This document shows, one piece after another, positions 1-8,754 of a DNA stretch of 64,000 nucleotides. Location of the stretch: the NCBI GenBank assembly GCA_026129525.1, contig JAHCHW010000009.1:62001-126000 (forward strand). Reading direction: 5' to 3'. Within the stretch, counting starts at the first letter, position 1. Each line of letters opens with the position of its first letter. The notes beneath the pieces were generated by a model. It ran no database searches and was not told the origin of the DNA. It saw only the letters and a program-made list of their open reading frames with translations. The DNA is from Chitinophagales bacterium. Its GTDB lineage: Bacteria; Bacteroidota; Bacteroidia; Chitinophagales; LD1. The position numbers were made by a program, and so were the translations under genes.

Positions 1-159
1 GTGGATGTAAATTTGTTCGGACGCAGCTATATTGGGCAGCTAAGAAGTTGCTTAAATGCTTATCTTTAGCAATGTTAGTAGTAACGAAATAGGACAGCCT
101 TATGGCAGAGAAGTAAGTGCAAAAGGTATTCGAAATATAGGAACTGTTAACCTGAATCG

Positions 160-1485
160 CTACACAACTAACCGGTTTAATTTTGCTTTAGTCCACTCCG
201 GTGCATTTTTGGGAATATGCTTTATTACATCGGCACTGTATTTAAAGTAATCTACCTCAATTAAGTGGCGGGCGCTTTTGGTAAAGCCTTCGCGTATTTG
301 TTTTACTTCTCTATCAATCTCGGCATTCATGTTTTGCGGTAAAGCAAAATTACCTGCCATATAGTTTGCCAATAATTTGCTTTGAAAATCGGCTAACTTC
401 CAAAAACAACCGCTTGCCTGTATCAATCCCACAAACATCAGGTTGTTATACTCCGGATGAAAAATGCGTTTGTAAAGTCGCACATCTGTATCTTCGTAAT
501 GGATAAAATTTTTATCGAAGAAGGGCAGCGTAACCGTAAAGCCGGTTGCGGCAATAATAGTGTCAAGCTCTTCTTTGCTGCCATCTTTAAAGTAAACAGT
601 TTTTCCTTCAAAGCGCTCAATGTCGGGCTTGGCGGTAATTTCTCCGTGGCGTATGTAATACAACAATTCAGAATTACTTACAGGGTGCGACATGCGTACG
701 CCATGGTCGGGGCGTTTTAATCCCCACTTGGTAATGTCCCCATTTTCAAGGCGCAGCACCAAATCATATACCCAATCCAACAGAAAGTCGGGTACCCATT
801 GAAATTTATTGGCAATAACATCAGCCGGTTGTCCGAATACAAATTTTGGAATGAAGTGATAGCCGCGCCTCATGCTGATGAATGTTTTCTTTGCCACGCG
901 GCATACTTCCACTGCTGCATCGCAGCCGCTGTTGCCCGCGCCAATTACCATCACGCTCTTTCCGGTAAAAGGTTTGTTGTTTTTAAAATAATGAGAGTGC
1001 AAAAACTCGCCTTCAAACTTTCCCTGATAATTCGGATAGCGGGGATTCCAATGGTGGCCGTTGCTCACTATCAGCACATCAAAATTACTTGTGCCCTTGT
1101 CTGTTTCAACAGTCCATTTGCCATCGGCTGTGCGGGTAATGTGTTGTACGGTAGTGTCAAACTTTACCCGCTCATACACGCCAAACTCCTTTGCATAGTT
1201 GTCAAAGTATTCTGCCATTAGCCAATGCGAGGGATAATCGGGATAAGACTCCGGCATTGGAAAATCAAGATAACTGCTGTGCGCTTTAGAGGTAATAATA
1301 TGCGTGGTTTCGTACACGCTGCTGTGTTTCACATCTTCGGTGTACACCCAGTTGCCTCCTACGCGGTTGCTTTGTTCGAACAGTGTAACGTTTTCGAAAC
1401 CACACTGCAATAAATTTTTTGCGGCTGCAATACCGCTGGAACCTGCGCCTATTATGGCTATGGAAGTATTCTTGTTGAATGCCAT
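160..1485 (-). CDS. Flavin-containing monooxygenase
   Basis: This is an FAD- and NAD(P)H-dependent monooxygenase of the FMO class (441 residues), which typically oxygenates soft nucleophiles or ketones in the cytosol. The N-terminal FAD Rossmann motif GAGSSG is at residues 13-18. The FMO fingerprint FxGxxxHxxxF is at 157-167 (FEGEFLHSHYF). The NADPH-binding GAGNSG follows at 182-187, and an ATGF motif lies in the C-terminal third. The Phe ending the fingerprint, rather than Trp plus Pro/Asp, favours FMO over a classical Baeyer-Villiger enzyme. It lies 42 nt downstream of the hydrolase gene on the same strand, so co-transcription is possible. The substrate cannot be deduced. Confidence 0.93.
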   Translation of the reverse strand: MAFNKNTSIAIIGAGSSGIAAAKNLLQCGFENVTLFEQSNRVGGNWVYTEDVKHSSVYETTHIITSKAHSSYLDFPMPESYPDYPSHWLMAEYFDNYAKEFGVYERVKFDTTVQHITRTADGKWTVETDKGTSNFDVLIVSNGHHWNPRYPNYQGKFEGEFLHSHYFKNNKPFTGKSVMVIGAGNSGCDAAVEVCRVAKKTFISMRRGYHFIPKFVFGQPADVIANKFQWVPDFLLDWVYDLVLRLENGDITKWGLKRPDHGVRMSHPVSNSELLYYIRHGEITAKPDIERFEGKTVYFKDGSKEELDTIIAATGFTVTLPFFDKNFIHYEDTDVRLYKRIFHPEYNNLMFVGLIQASGCFWKLADFQSKLLANYMAGNFALPQNMNAEIDREVKQIREGFTKSARHLIEVDYFKYSADVIKHIPKNAPEWTKAKLNRLVV

Positions 1486-1527
1486 GTTATGGTTTATTAA
1501 GTGAATAGTGAAAATTGTTTGTGGGTG

Positions 1528-2319
1528 TCAGAGATTTTTTTGCGAAAGCCAATGCTTTATGGTTGAGGCAACTGTTTCCCAATAAGTATCAAGAAACATA
1601 TCGTGGCAGATATTTGGAATTACCTGCTGTTCTGCACCAAAGCCATCGGCAGTTTGTTTCCAGCCTTCGTAGTCAACAATAAAATCGTTTTCGGCATACA
1701 AGAACAGGAGAGGAGTATTGACGTAAGCCGGTTTATGCAAATTCAACAGCAGCATATCCAGGTATGCACGATAGCTTTCGGGTTCCATGTTTTCTTTTAC
1801 CTTTTTGAGTAAGGATTTGTCAACATCATCGGAGAAAGCAATCGTTCTTACTATATCTTCGCTTTCCGAAAACGGAGCAGTACTCATCGTCAAATTCCCT
1901 TTGAGGAACTGCCACGGAAAATTTGCGGCAATTTTCAAACTGCCTTTAAGCATACCTCGTGCAGGAACAGCCGAAAGCGTTATGGCTGCGGGGGCTTCCT
2001 TACCTTCAAGCAAGTATTTTTGGATGATAAACCCTCCCATACTATGCCCGATAAGAATAGGAGTGCTGTTTATCAGCTTGATGGCGCTTTTTACATCTTG
2101 CAGATAATCGTTTATACTATGCCAACGAATTTTTTCGTGCCCTTCACTTTTACCGTGCCCACGCAAACTCAATGTGTAACAATCGTAGCCTGCTTGATTG
2201 AAGAACGGAACAAATTTCCACTCCCAGCACCAGGCTGCATGTGCCATACCATGTATGAACAGCAATGGGGCTTTGCTCGTAGCTTGAACAGAAGCGTGGT
2301 AATTCAGTTCGAGTTTCAC
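1528..2319 (-). CDS. Alpha/beta hydrolase
   Basis: This 263-residue protein has the alpha/beta-hydrolase layout. The oxyanion-hole HG is at residues 23-24. The nucleophile elbow GHSMGG has Ser93. The acid is probably Asp212 in AENDF and the base His239 in ICHD. A lid region lies between about 130 and 195. No signal peptide is seen, so it should be cytosolic. It resembles monoacylglycerol-lipase or lysophospholipase-like hydrolases, but substrate is not readable from sequence. It lies just upstream of the flavin monooxygenase gene on the same strand. Confidence 0.92.
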   Translation of the reverse strand: MKLELNYHASVQATSKAPLLFIHGMAHAAWCWEWKFVPFFNQAGYDCYTLSLRGHGKSEGHEKIRWHSINDYLQDVKSAIKLINSTPILIGHSMGGFIIQKYLLEGKEAPAAITLSAVPARGMLKGSLKIAANFPWQFLKGNLTMSTAPFSESEDIVRTIAFSDDVDKSLLKKVKENMEPESYRAYLDMLLLNLHKPAYVNTPLLFLYAENDFIVDYEGWKQTADGFGAEQQVIPNICHDMFLDTYWETVASTIKHWLSQKNL

Positions 2320-2356
2320 GGAGCCAAAATATAAAATTCAAACAGTTGTTTGAATT

Positions 2357-2668
2357 TTATTCGATACCCTTAATCAATGCCAGATTAAAAGGGTGCAGGG
2401 AGGCTTTCATTACTCCGTATTTTACACATGGATCATTGTTCATTATCTCCTTAGCTGCTGCTTCATTAGCTGCGCGGAATACGGCAATACCGAACATTTC
2501 AGGATTATCCACTTCGTAATCGGTTCTGCCAACTGCATCCATTACACCCTTTTTGTGCAGGTCAACCAAATAGTTCCAGTGCATTCCGAGCACCTTATTC
2601 GTTTCATCATCCCATGCGTTCGGGTTGGTGTAAGGTTCGTTCAGTTTTAAAATATAAATAAAGTGCAT
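2357..2668 (-). CDS. YciI-like protein
   Basis: A 103-residue protein with the ferredoxin-like YciI layout. It has an N-terminal beta strand (MHFIYILKL), a central His in GMHWNYLVDLHKKG followed by a strand in which the chain turns to VDNPEMFGIAVF, then a helix rich in Ala (AANEAAAKEIMNNDP), then a final strand. YciI proteins are small cytosolic enzymes or binding proteins whose substrates are mostly unknown. It ends 37 nt upstream of the hydrolase start on the same strand. Confidence 0.8.
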   Translation of the reverse strand: MHFIYILKLNEPYTNPNAWDDETNKVLGMHWNYLVDLHKKGVMDAVGRTDYEVDNPEMFGIAVFRAANEAAAKEIMNNDPCVKYGVMKASLHPFNLALIKGIE

Positions 2669-2737
2669 GGCAAAAGTTTTGAGAGCAAGTTAAAGCACAA
2701 GAGCGGACTTTAAAACTGCGGCTGCTATATTCGTTCT

Positions 2738-3724
2738 ATGAACTCGTTTCGTACGGTTGTAACAGCTGCAAAACAAAATTTTCAGATTTCGCACCAAAGC
2801 CGGTTGGTGAGTATAGGTTCGTGCTTTTCGGAAAACATTGGTAAGAAATTTCAAGAGAACAAGTTTCGTATAAACATCAACCCCTTCGGACAACAATACA
2901 ATCCGCTATCCATTGCACATGCTATCAATTTGCTGTTGGAAAACAAACCCTTTACTGAACGTGATTTGGTGCAACACGATGAACTGTGGCACAGTTTTGC
3001 TCATCACGGCAGCTACTCAAAAACTAATAAAGCTGAAATGCTGTCAAGTTTAAATGCAGAGTTAAACAAAGCAGCCGATGATTTACTGAGTGCAGATATA
3101 TTGTTTCTCACTTTCGGTACAGCACATGTTTTTGAATTGAACGAAACCGGCAAAGTAGTTTCTAACTGCCACAAAATGCCGGCCGGCTTATTTAATCAGC
3201 GGCTACTTACGCCACAAGAAATAGTTGAAGAGTTGGGCAGCACTTTACAAAAGCTGCATACTGCCAACCGGCAACTGAAAACTGTATTAACTGTAAGTCC
3301 CGTTCGTTACTTTGCATTCGGGCATTACGAAAATTCGGTTAGTAAAGCGCATTTGTTTACAGCCATGCATCAATTGCAACAGCAGCAACCTGATTTATAT
3401 TATTTCCCCGCGTACGAAATGGTGATAGATGATTTGCGCGACTACCGCTTTTATGCCGAGGATATGCTCCATCCGAACCGACAGGCAACGGAGTATGTTT
3501 GGGAACGACTTTGCGAAACACTTTTACACAAAAACAGTTTGAATTTGATAAAGGAGATTGCCGAAGTTGTAAACGCTGCCAATCATCGCCCTCGTAATTC
3601 TAACACAGAAGCACACCGAAAGTTTGTTGAGAAATATCTTGAAAGGATTAAAGCATTAAAGCAAAAACAGGCATTCGATTTTTCGGAAGAAGAGAAACTG
3701 CTGCTAAAGCATTTGCACGGTTGA
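2738..3724 (+). CDS. GSCFA domain protein
   Basis: This 328-residue protein carries the GSCFA-family signature SIGSCFSENIG at residues 25-35, with the nucleophile-like Ser/Cys pair at 28-29. A block near residue 250 (AEDMLHPN) fits the Asp-x-x-His end of an SGNH/PC-esterase-like active site. GSCFA proteins are common in Bacteroidota and are thought to be esterase-like, but no reaction has been assigned. There is no signal peptide. It converges with pyruvate carboxylase, with 12 nt between the stop codons. Confidence 0.88.
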   Translation: MNSFRTVVTAAKQNFQISHQSRLVSIGSCFSENIGKKFQENKFRININPFGQQYNPLSIAHAINLLLENKPFTERDLVQHDELWHSFAHHGSYSKTNKAEMLSSLNAELNKAADDLLSADILFLTFGTAHVFELNETGKVVSNCHKMPAGLFNQRLLTPQEIVEELGSTLQKLHTANRQLKTVLTVSPVRYFAFGHYENSVSKAHLFTAMHQLQQQQPDLYYFPAYEMVIDDLRDYRFYAEDMLHPNRQATEYVWERLCETLLHKNSLNLIKEIAEVVNAANHRPRNSNTEAHRKFVEKYLERIKALKQKQAFDFSEEEKLLLKHLHG

Positions 3725-3736
3725 GGTTGCAATGCT

Positions 3737-6700
3737 TTACAAACTCACCACACAATCATCCTGCTCTACCATTACCCCTTCTTGCAAATAAACTTTCGAT
3801 ACCTTGCCATTTGCGGGGGCTGTAATAGTGCTTTCCATTTTCATAGCTTCAATTACAAACAGCGGCTGGTTTTTGCGAACCTCTTCGCCCTCTTTCACTA
3901 ACACACCTATGAGCTTGCCCTGCAACGGTGCGCCAATTTCGTTGGCAGCTTTTGCTTTGTAGTGGTCGGCTTTTTGCACTTTAATGCTGCTGTCGCGCAC
4001 GCTTACGTTTCGTGTTTGCCCGTTTATTTGGAAGAAAACATCACGCATACCGTCTTCGTTCGGCTCGCCTACATAGCGAAAACGCACCAGTAAGTTTTTG
4101 CCCGGCTCAATGGTTACAATAATTTCCTCATTGGGTTTCATTGGGTAGTAGAAAGCCGGAGTGGGCAAATACATCACATCGCCAAAATGTTTGCGGAACT
4201 TGTAAAACTCATCAAACACCTTCGGGTACATTTTGTAACTGAGGAAATCTTCCATAGTTACTTTGTCGTCATACTTCTTTTTGAACTCGGCCATTTCGCG
4301 GTCAAAGTCAATGGGGCCTAAATGGGCATTGGGTTTATCGGAGTATGGAACAATATCTTTCAGAATAATTTTTTGCAGTGCTTTCGGGAAGCCACCATAC
4401 GGCTGTCCTAAATCTCCTCTGAATAATTGCTTAACCGAGTCGGGGAACGAAAGGGTATCGCCCTTTTCGTACACATCTTTTTCGGTTAAATTATTCGAGG
4501 TCATAAACAACGCCATATCACCCACTACTTTTGAGGAAGGTGTAACCTTAACCACATCGCCAAACATTTCGTTTACAACTTCATAATTGTGTTTAATGGT
4601 TTCAAATTTATCTTCTAAACCAAGCGATCGCGCTTGCGGCAACAAATTGGAATACTGCCCTCCGGGAATTTCGTGCTCATATACTTCTGCCGTTCCCGCT
4701 TTTAACTCACTCTCGAACGGGTAGTAATATTCGCGCACTACTTCAAAGTAATTGCTGTAAGCATTCAGCGACTTAATGTTAACCGGATTCTCTCTTTCAT
4801 GCCCCTTCATCATTGCTACCAGCGAGTTAAAATTAGGTTGCGAAGTCAATCCGCTCATAGAAGCAAGCGCCACATCAATTACATCTACCCCCGCTTCAAC
4901 TGCTTTTAGATAAGTGGCGGCTTGCAACGAAGATGTATCGTGTGTGTGTAAATGAATGGGAATAGAAATTTTCTTTTTCAACTCACCAATCAGTAATTCG
5001 GCAGCGTATGGTTTAAGCAAGCCGGCCATGTCTTTAATGGCAAGCATATGCGCGCCTTCATCTTCCAGTTGCTTTGCTAAGTCTAAATAATATTGAAGGC
5101 TGAATTTCTGCCTTTCAGGATTCATAATATCGCCTGTGTAACAAATGCAGGCTTCTGCCAGCGAGTTGGTTTTGTTACGCACTGTGCGGATACTCATTTT
5201 CATCCCTTCTACCCAGTTGAGCGAATCGAAAATTCTGAAAATGTCAATTCCGTTTTCGGCACTTTTTTCAATAAACTTTTCAATCAGGTTATCAGGGTAA
5301 GCGGCATAGCCCACTGCATTGCTGCCGCGGAAAAGCATTTGCAGTAAAATGTTGGGGATGGCTTTACGCAGCAGTTGCAAGCGTTCCCAGGGGTCTTCGT
5401 GTAAAAAGCGCATACACACGTCAAAAGTTGCTCCGCCCCATACTTCCATACTAAAAACTTCGGGATGGTTTTTTGCAAAGCCTTCTGCCACTGCCAGCAT
5501 ATCAATATTGCGAAGGCGGGTAGCAAAAAGCGATTGGTGGGCATCGCGGAAAGTAGTATCGGTGTAATGAATCTTAACATCAGCTTTCAGCCGTTTTAGA
5601 AACTCTTCGCGCCCAAGTTCGTTCAGTAAATCTTTACTTCCCTTCGGATAAGAAGCAGCAGCATCAAACGCAGGAACAATCGGAGTTCGAAATTTTTTGT
5701 GCGGGTCGTACTCCTTTACATCGGGGTGTCCGTTTACTTTCAACTCAGCAAGGTAGCGCACTAACTTTGTTCCCCGGTCTTTGTCGTAACCCCACTTAGG
5801 AATTAACAACTGCGGGTTACGCCCAATAAAACCAACTGTTGCTTTGCCCGATTGAAATTCCTCGTTTTCCATCACATTTACGAGAAACGGAATATTGGTT
5901 TTTACCCCGCGAATGCGAAACTCCTGTAAGGTTCTGTTTAACCGTTGCGTAGCGCCTTTCAGGGTTCGGCTCCATGCAGAAACTTTCACGAGCATAGAGT
6001 CGAAGTAAGGCGACACTTTTACACCCGAGTAGGAACTGCCTTCATCTAACCGAATACCAAAACCGCCCGCATTGCGGTAAGCCACAATGGTTCCGAAATC
6101 GGGCTTGAAATCGTTTTCGGGGTCTTCGGTAGTAACGCGGCATTGTATTGCCCATCCGCTGCACTTTACTTCGCTTTGGTTGTGCAGAAATATTTGCGGA
6201 TGCGAAAGCGGATGCCCTGCCGCAATAATTATTTGCGAGCGAACCAAATCAACACCCGTAATTTCTTCGGTAATGGTGTGTTCAACCTGTATGCGCGGGT
6301 TTACTTCAATAAAAAAGATGTTGTTGTTTTTATCAACCAGAAACTCTACCGTACCCGCATTGTTGTAATTAACGTGCTTTGCCAGGCGCAATGCATAATC
6401 ATACAATTTCTCCCGGATTTCCTGTGGCAGAATAGAGGGAGCAATCTCAATTACTTTCTGAAATCTGCGCTGTACGGAGCAATCGCGTTCGTAGAGGTGA
6501 ACAATGTTGCCGTGGTTATCGCCCAGTATCTGCACTTCAATGTGCTTGGGGTCATCAATAAATTTTTCGATAAAAACGGTGTCATCGCCAAAGGCTTTCT
6601 TCGCTTCGTTTTTTGCTTCGAAAAACGATTTGCTCATTTCTTCTTCGTTACGCACTACACGCATTCCTCTGCCACCACCACCGGCTGCGGCTTTCAACAT

Positions 6701-7180
6701 TACCGGATAACCGATATGCTCTGCTTCATTCACAGCATCAGCAAGTTTCAGCAGTGGAACTCGGCTGTCGGGAATTAACGGCACACCAACTTCGAGCGCT
6801 ACTTTTTTAGCGGCTACTTTGTCGCCTAACTGCTCCATTACTTCGGGGCGGGGTCCAACAAAAATGATTCCTTCTTCACCGCAGCGCCTTGCCAGTGTTA
6901 CATTCTCCGATAAAAAACCGTAACCCGGATGAATGGCATCGGCACCGTTTGCTTTTGCTACGCGGATAATTTCCTCTACATCCAAATACGGTTTCAGCGG
7001 CTCGCTGTTGGGTCCTATCTGGTAGCTTTCATCAGCTTTGTAGCGGTGCAATGAATAGCGGTCTTCGTATGTATAAACCGCCACGGTTTTTACTTTCAGT
7101 TCAGAGGCTGCGCGCAAAATGCGGATGGCAATTTCGCCACGGTTGGCGACCAGAAGTTTGTTGATATGGGTAACAGGCAT
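3737..7180 (-). CDS. pyc: Pyruvate carboxylase
   Basis: This enzyme makes oxaloacetate from pyruvate, bicarbonate and ATP, refilling the TCA cycle. It is a full-length single-chain form of 1147 residues. In order it has: biotin carboxylase with ATP-grasp (about 5-455; glycine-rich AAGGGGRGMR and EVNPRIQVEHT); carboxyltransferase of the HMG-CoA-lyase-like barrel (about 540-810; DTTFRDAHQSLFATR, and the metal-binding HLHTHD); the PYC/OadA helical domain; and a C-terminal biotinyl domain with EAMKMES, whose lysine at 1114 is the biotin attachment site. Length and order match the alpha4-type enzyme. The start at 7180 puts the usual LLVANRGEIA motif within the first 20 residues. Confidence 0.98.
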   Translation of the reverse strand: MPVTHINKLLVANRGEIAIRILRAASELKVKTVAVYTYEDRYSLHRYKADESYQIGPNSEPLKPYLDVEEIIRVAKANGADAIHPGYGFLSENVTLARRCGEEGIIFVGPRPEVMEQLGDKVAAKKVALEVGVPLIPDSRVPLLKLADAVNEAEHIGYPVMLKAAAGGGGRGMRVVRNEEEMSKSFFEAKNEAKKAFGDDTVFIEKFIDDPKHIEVQILGDNHGNIVHLYERDCSVQRRFQKVIEIAPSILPQEIREKLYDYALRLAKHVNYNNAGTVEFLVDKNNNIFFIEVNPRIQVEHTITEEITGVDLVRSQIIIAAGHPLSHPQIFLHNQSEVKCSGWAIQCRVTTEDPENDFKPDFGTIVAYRNAGGFGIRLDEGSSYSGVKVSPYFDSMLVKVSAWSRTLKGATQRLNRTLQEFRIRGVKTNIPFLVNVMENEEFQSGKATVGFIGRNPQLLIPKWGYDKDRGTKLVRYLAELKVNGHPDVKEYDPHKKFRTPIVPAFDAAASYPKGSKDLLNELGREEFLKRLKADVKIHYTDTTFRDAHQSLFATRLRNIDMLAVAEGFAKNHPEVFSMEVWGGATFDVCMRFLHEDPWERLQLLRKAIPNILLQMLFRGSNAVGYAAYPDNLIEKFIEKSAENGIDIFRIFDSLNWVEGMKMSIRTVRNKTNSLAEACICYTGDIMNPERQKFSLQYYLDLAKQLEDEGAHMLAIKDMAGLLKPYAAELLIGELKKKISIPIHLHTHDTSSLQAATYLKAVEAGVDVIDVALASMSGLTSQPNFNSLVAMMKGHERENPVNIKSLNAYSNYFEVVREYYYPFESELKAGTAEVYEHEIPGGQYSNLLPQARSLGLEDKFETIKHNYEVVNEMFGDVVKVTPSSKVVGDMALFMTSNNLTEKDVYEKGDTLSFPDSVKQLFRGDLGQPYGGFPKALQKIILKDIVPYSDKPNAHLGPIDFDREMAEFKKKYDDKVTMEDFLSYKMYPKVFDEFYKFRKHFGDVMYLPTPAFYYPMKPNEEIIVTIEPGKNLLVRFRYVGEPNEDGMRDVFFQINGQTRNVSVRDSSIKVQKADHYKAKAANEIGAPLQGKLIGVLVKEGEEVRKNQPLFVIEAMKMESTITAPANGKVSKVYLQEGVMVEQDDCVVSL

Positions 7181-7242
7181 AGTGTTGTCTTACAGGGTGA
7201 ATTTATGCGGTTTCGGTAAGTAATAAAGCAGCGGTGGAAAAC

Positions 7243-7566
7243 TTATTCGGGCGAACAGATATAGCCCTGCGCTTTTTTGTTGAGCAACTGGGAGTTGTTG
7301 CCTGATTTTGTTCCGCAAAAGCGCATGTTTTTGGTGTTAGCCGTATCGGCACAAACCCAACCTAAGGCAGGCGAAGTAAGTGAATCCAAATACTCTTTGT
7401 AAAATTCTTCGCCAAACACATCGGAACAAACCGTGATGGTGAGGGTGGTATCGGTATGCTGCTCGTAACAAACTTTGCATACGTTATGGCAGCGGTAGCA
7501 TTTTTCGCAAGCGTTAAAGACAAGCAGCGCACTAAAAACTAGAACCGTTAAAATCGTATTTCTCAT
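7243..7566 (-). CDS. Cys-rich lipoprotein, nine-cysteine family (copy 1)
   Basis: I chose the ATG at 7566 rather than an upstream start at 7683, because it gives a proper lipoprotein signal peptide (hydrophobic residues 4-17, lipobox FNAC with Cys20). The product is 107 residues with nine cysteines at 20, 23, 26, 30, 33, 47, 72, 84 and 104. The protein at 50365-50688 is also 107 residues and has cysteines at 20, 23, 26, 30, 33, 47, 71, 83 and 104, plus shared KC(Y/F)RC(H/Y)N and LG(W/Y) blocks, so the two are paralogues. No known domain was recognised. The N-terminal CxxCxxCxxxCxxC pattern could bind metal or form disulfides. The gene is divergent from the one at 7617. Confidence 0.8.
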   Translation of the reverse strand: MRNTILTVLVFSALLVFNACEKCYRCHNVCKVCYEQHTDTTLTITVCSDVFGEEFYKEYLDSLTSPALGWVCADTANTKNMRFCGTKSGNNSQLLNKKAQGYICSPE

Positions 7567-7616
7567 GGCGACTAAAATAGAAGAGTTGAAATTAAATTGG
7601 GAGTTTTGCAGCGTAT

Positions 7617-8189
7617 ATGCACGATATTGAACCTTACTACAACTGGCGCGATTATTACATTGCTTCGGAGGATAAACTTTCACCGTTTTACCAAAGGCAA
7701 TACAGCGAGTTTCATTTTACGGACAGAATTTACAACCACTACATTCATCCGCAGTGGGATAACTTTGGTTCTTCTACACTTTATTGCAAGGTGCTTTATG
7801 CCAATTACGAACAACAAATTGCTGTTATTGAATTTATGGGCGAATGGAACGATGCCGTACACAACGACATTATGGAGTTAAAACGCAGCCTTATTGACCC
7901 GATGATTTCGGCAGGAATTACAAAGTATGTGCTTATAGGCGAAAATGTTTTAAATTTTCACGCATCGGATGAGTTGTATTACGAAGAATGGTATGAAGAT
8001 ATTAAAGACGAAGGCGGCTGGATACTGGCGCTAAATTTCAGGCAGCATGTGGTAAACGAAATGCAACAGGGCAAAATTCACTACTACTTTAATACCGGTG
8101 AGCATTACAACAATGTGTTATGGCGCAAAGTAAAGCCGCAGGATATGTCGGAGTTTGCCGAGAGTTTGCTACTCCGTAGTCTTGGGTGA
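7617..8189 (+). CDS. Conserved hypothetical protein
   Basis: A 190-residue soluble protein with no signal peptide or membrane segment. It is very rich in Tyr, Trp and acidic residues. The middle (about 60-115) looks like an alternating strand/helix fold, with a strand reading QIAVIEFMGEW, a helix reading DIMELKRSLIDPM and a strand reading YVLIGENVLNF. That is loosely like a STAS/SpoIIAA-type sandwich, but the resemblance is only by eye. I do not recognise the family. Its last 21 nt overlap the 3' end of the convergent NlpC/P60 gene. Confidence 0.75.
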   Translation: MHDIEPYYNWRDYYIASEDKLSPFYQRQYSEFHFTDRIYNHYIHPQWDNFGSSTLYCKVLYANYEQQIAVIEFMGEWNDAVHNDIMELKRSLIDPMISAGITKYVLIGENVLNFHASDELYYEEWYEDIKDEGGWILALNFRQHVVNEMQQGKIHYYFNTGEHYNNVLWRKVKPQDMSEFAESLLLRSLG

Positions 8190-8723
8190 AAAATCTTTTA
8201 ATCTGCCCGCCTTAAAAAAATACTTTTTGTAGTAAGCCTCGTTTAAATCGCTGATGATAACACCTGCTTGCGTGGAAGCATGTGCAAACTTGTTGTTTTG
8301 CAGATATACGCCAACGTGCGAAATGCGCTTCTTCCGGATTTTAAAAAACACAAAATCACCTTCCCGTTTTTCATCCTTTTTGTCGAGTGGTTGACATACA
8401 TCGTAGATGAGATAAGATGCGCGCGGAATTTTTTGCCCATACACTTTTTCGTAAAGCATGTTGGTGAATCCGCTGCAATCAATCCCTTTTTCGCCAGAGC
8501 CGCCATAGCGGTAGCAGGTGCGATACCAGCGGTAAACTTCAAAATACAATTCAGGATTTGGAGATGCGGCTAAATCAATAGAATGTTTCTGAAAGAAAGA
8601 ATCAACTTTTAAAGAATCTAAGTCGGAAGGAAATGGAAGCGAAACGGAAAGGGCATCCTGCGCTATTGCACAAAAGCAAACAACACTTATTGCTACCAAC
8701 AATGTAATTTTTTTAAAGCGCAC
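8169..8723 (-). CDS. NlpC/P60 cysteine peptidase, exported
   Basis: A 184-residue cell-wall hydrolase of the NlpC/P60 family, expected to cut peptidoglycan stem peptides outside the cytoplasmic membrane. It has an N-terminal signal peptide (about residues 1-21, ending near AIAQ). The catalytic-cysteine block is GIDCSGFTNML and the histidine block is ISHVGVYLQNNKFAHAS. A segment between them (EGDFVFFKIRKKR) fits the usual strand order. There is no SH3 or LysM domain, so it is a minimal single-domain form. It overlaps the convergent gene by 21 nt. Confidence 0.92.
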   Translation of the reverse strand: MRFKKITLLVAISVVCFCAIAQDALSVSLPFPSDLDSLKVDSFFQKHSIDLAASPNPELYFEVYRWYRTCYRYGGSGEKGIDCSGFTNMLYEKVYGQKIPRASYLIYDVCQPLDKKDEKREGDFVFFKIRKKRISHVGVYLQNNKFAHASTQAGVIISDLNEAYYKKYFFKAGRLKDFSPKTTE

Positions 8724-8754
8724 GGACGAATATAGGTAAGAGTTCGGGTGCTTA

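Noticed and set aside
1-69. Open frame at the left edge that could be the end of a + strand gene
   Set aside because: Only 22 residues are visible and none match a family; the edge cannot be judged.
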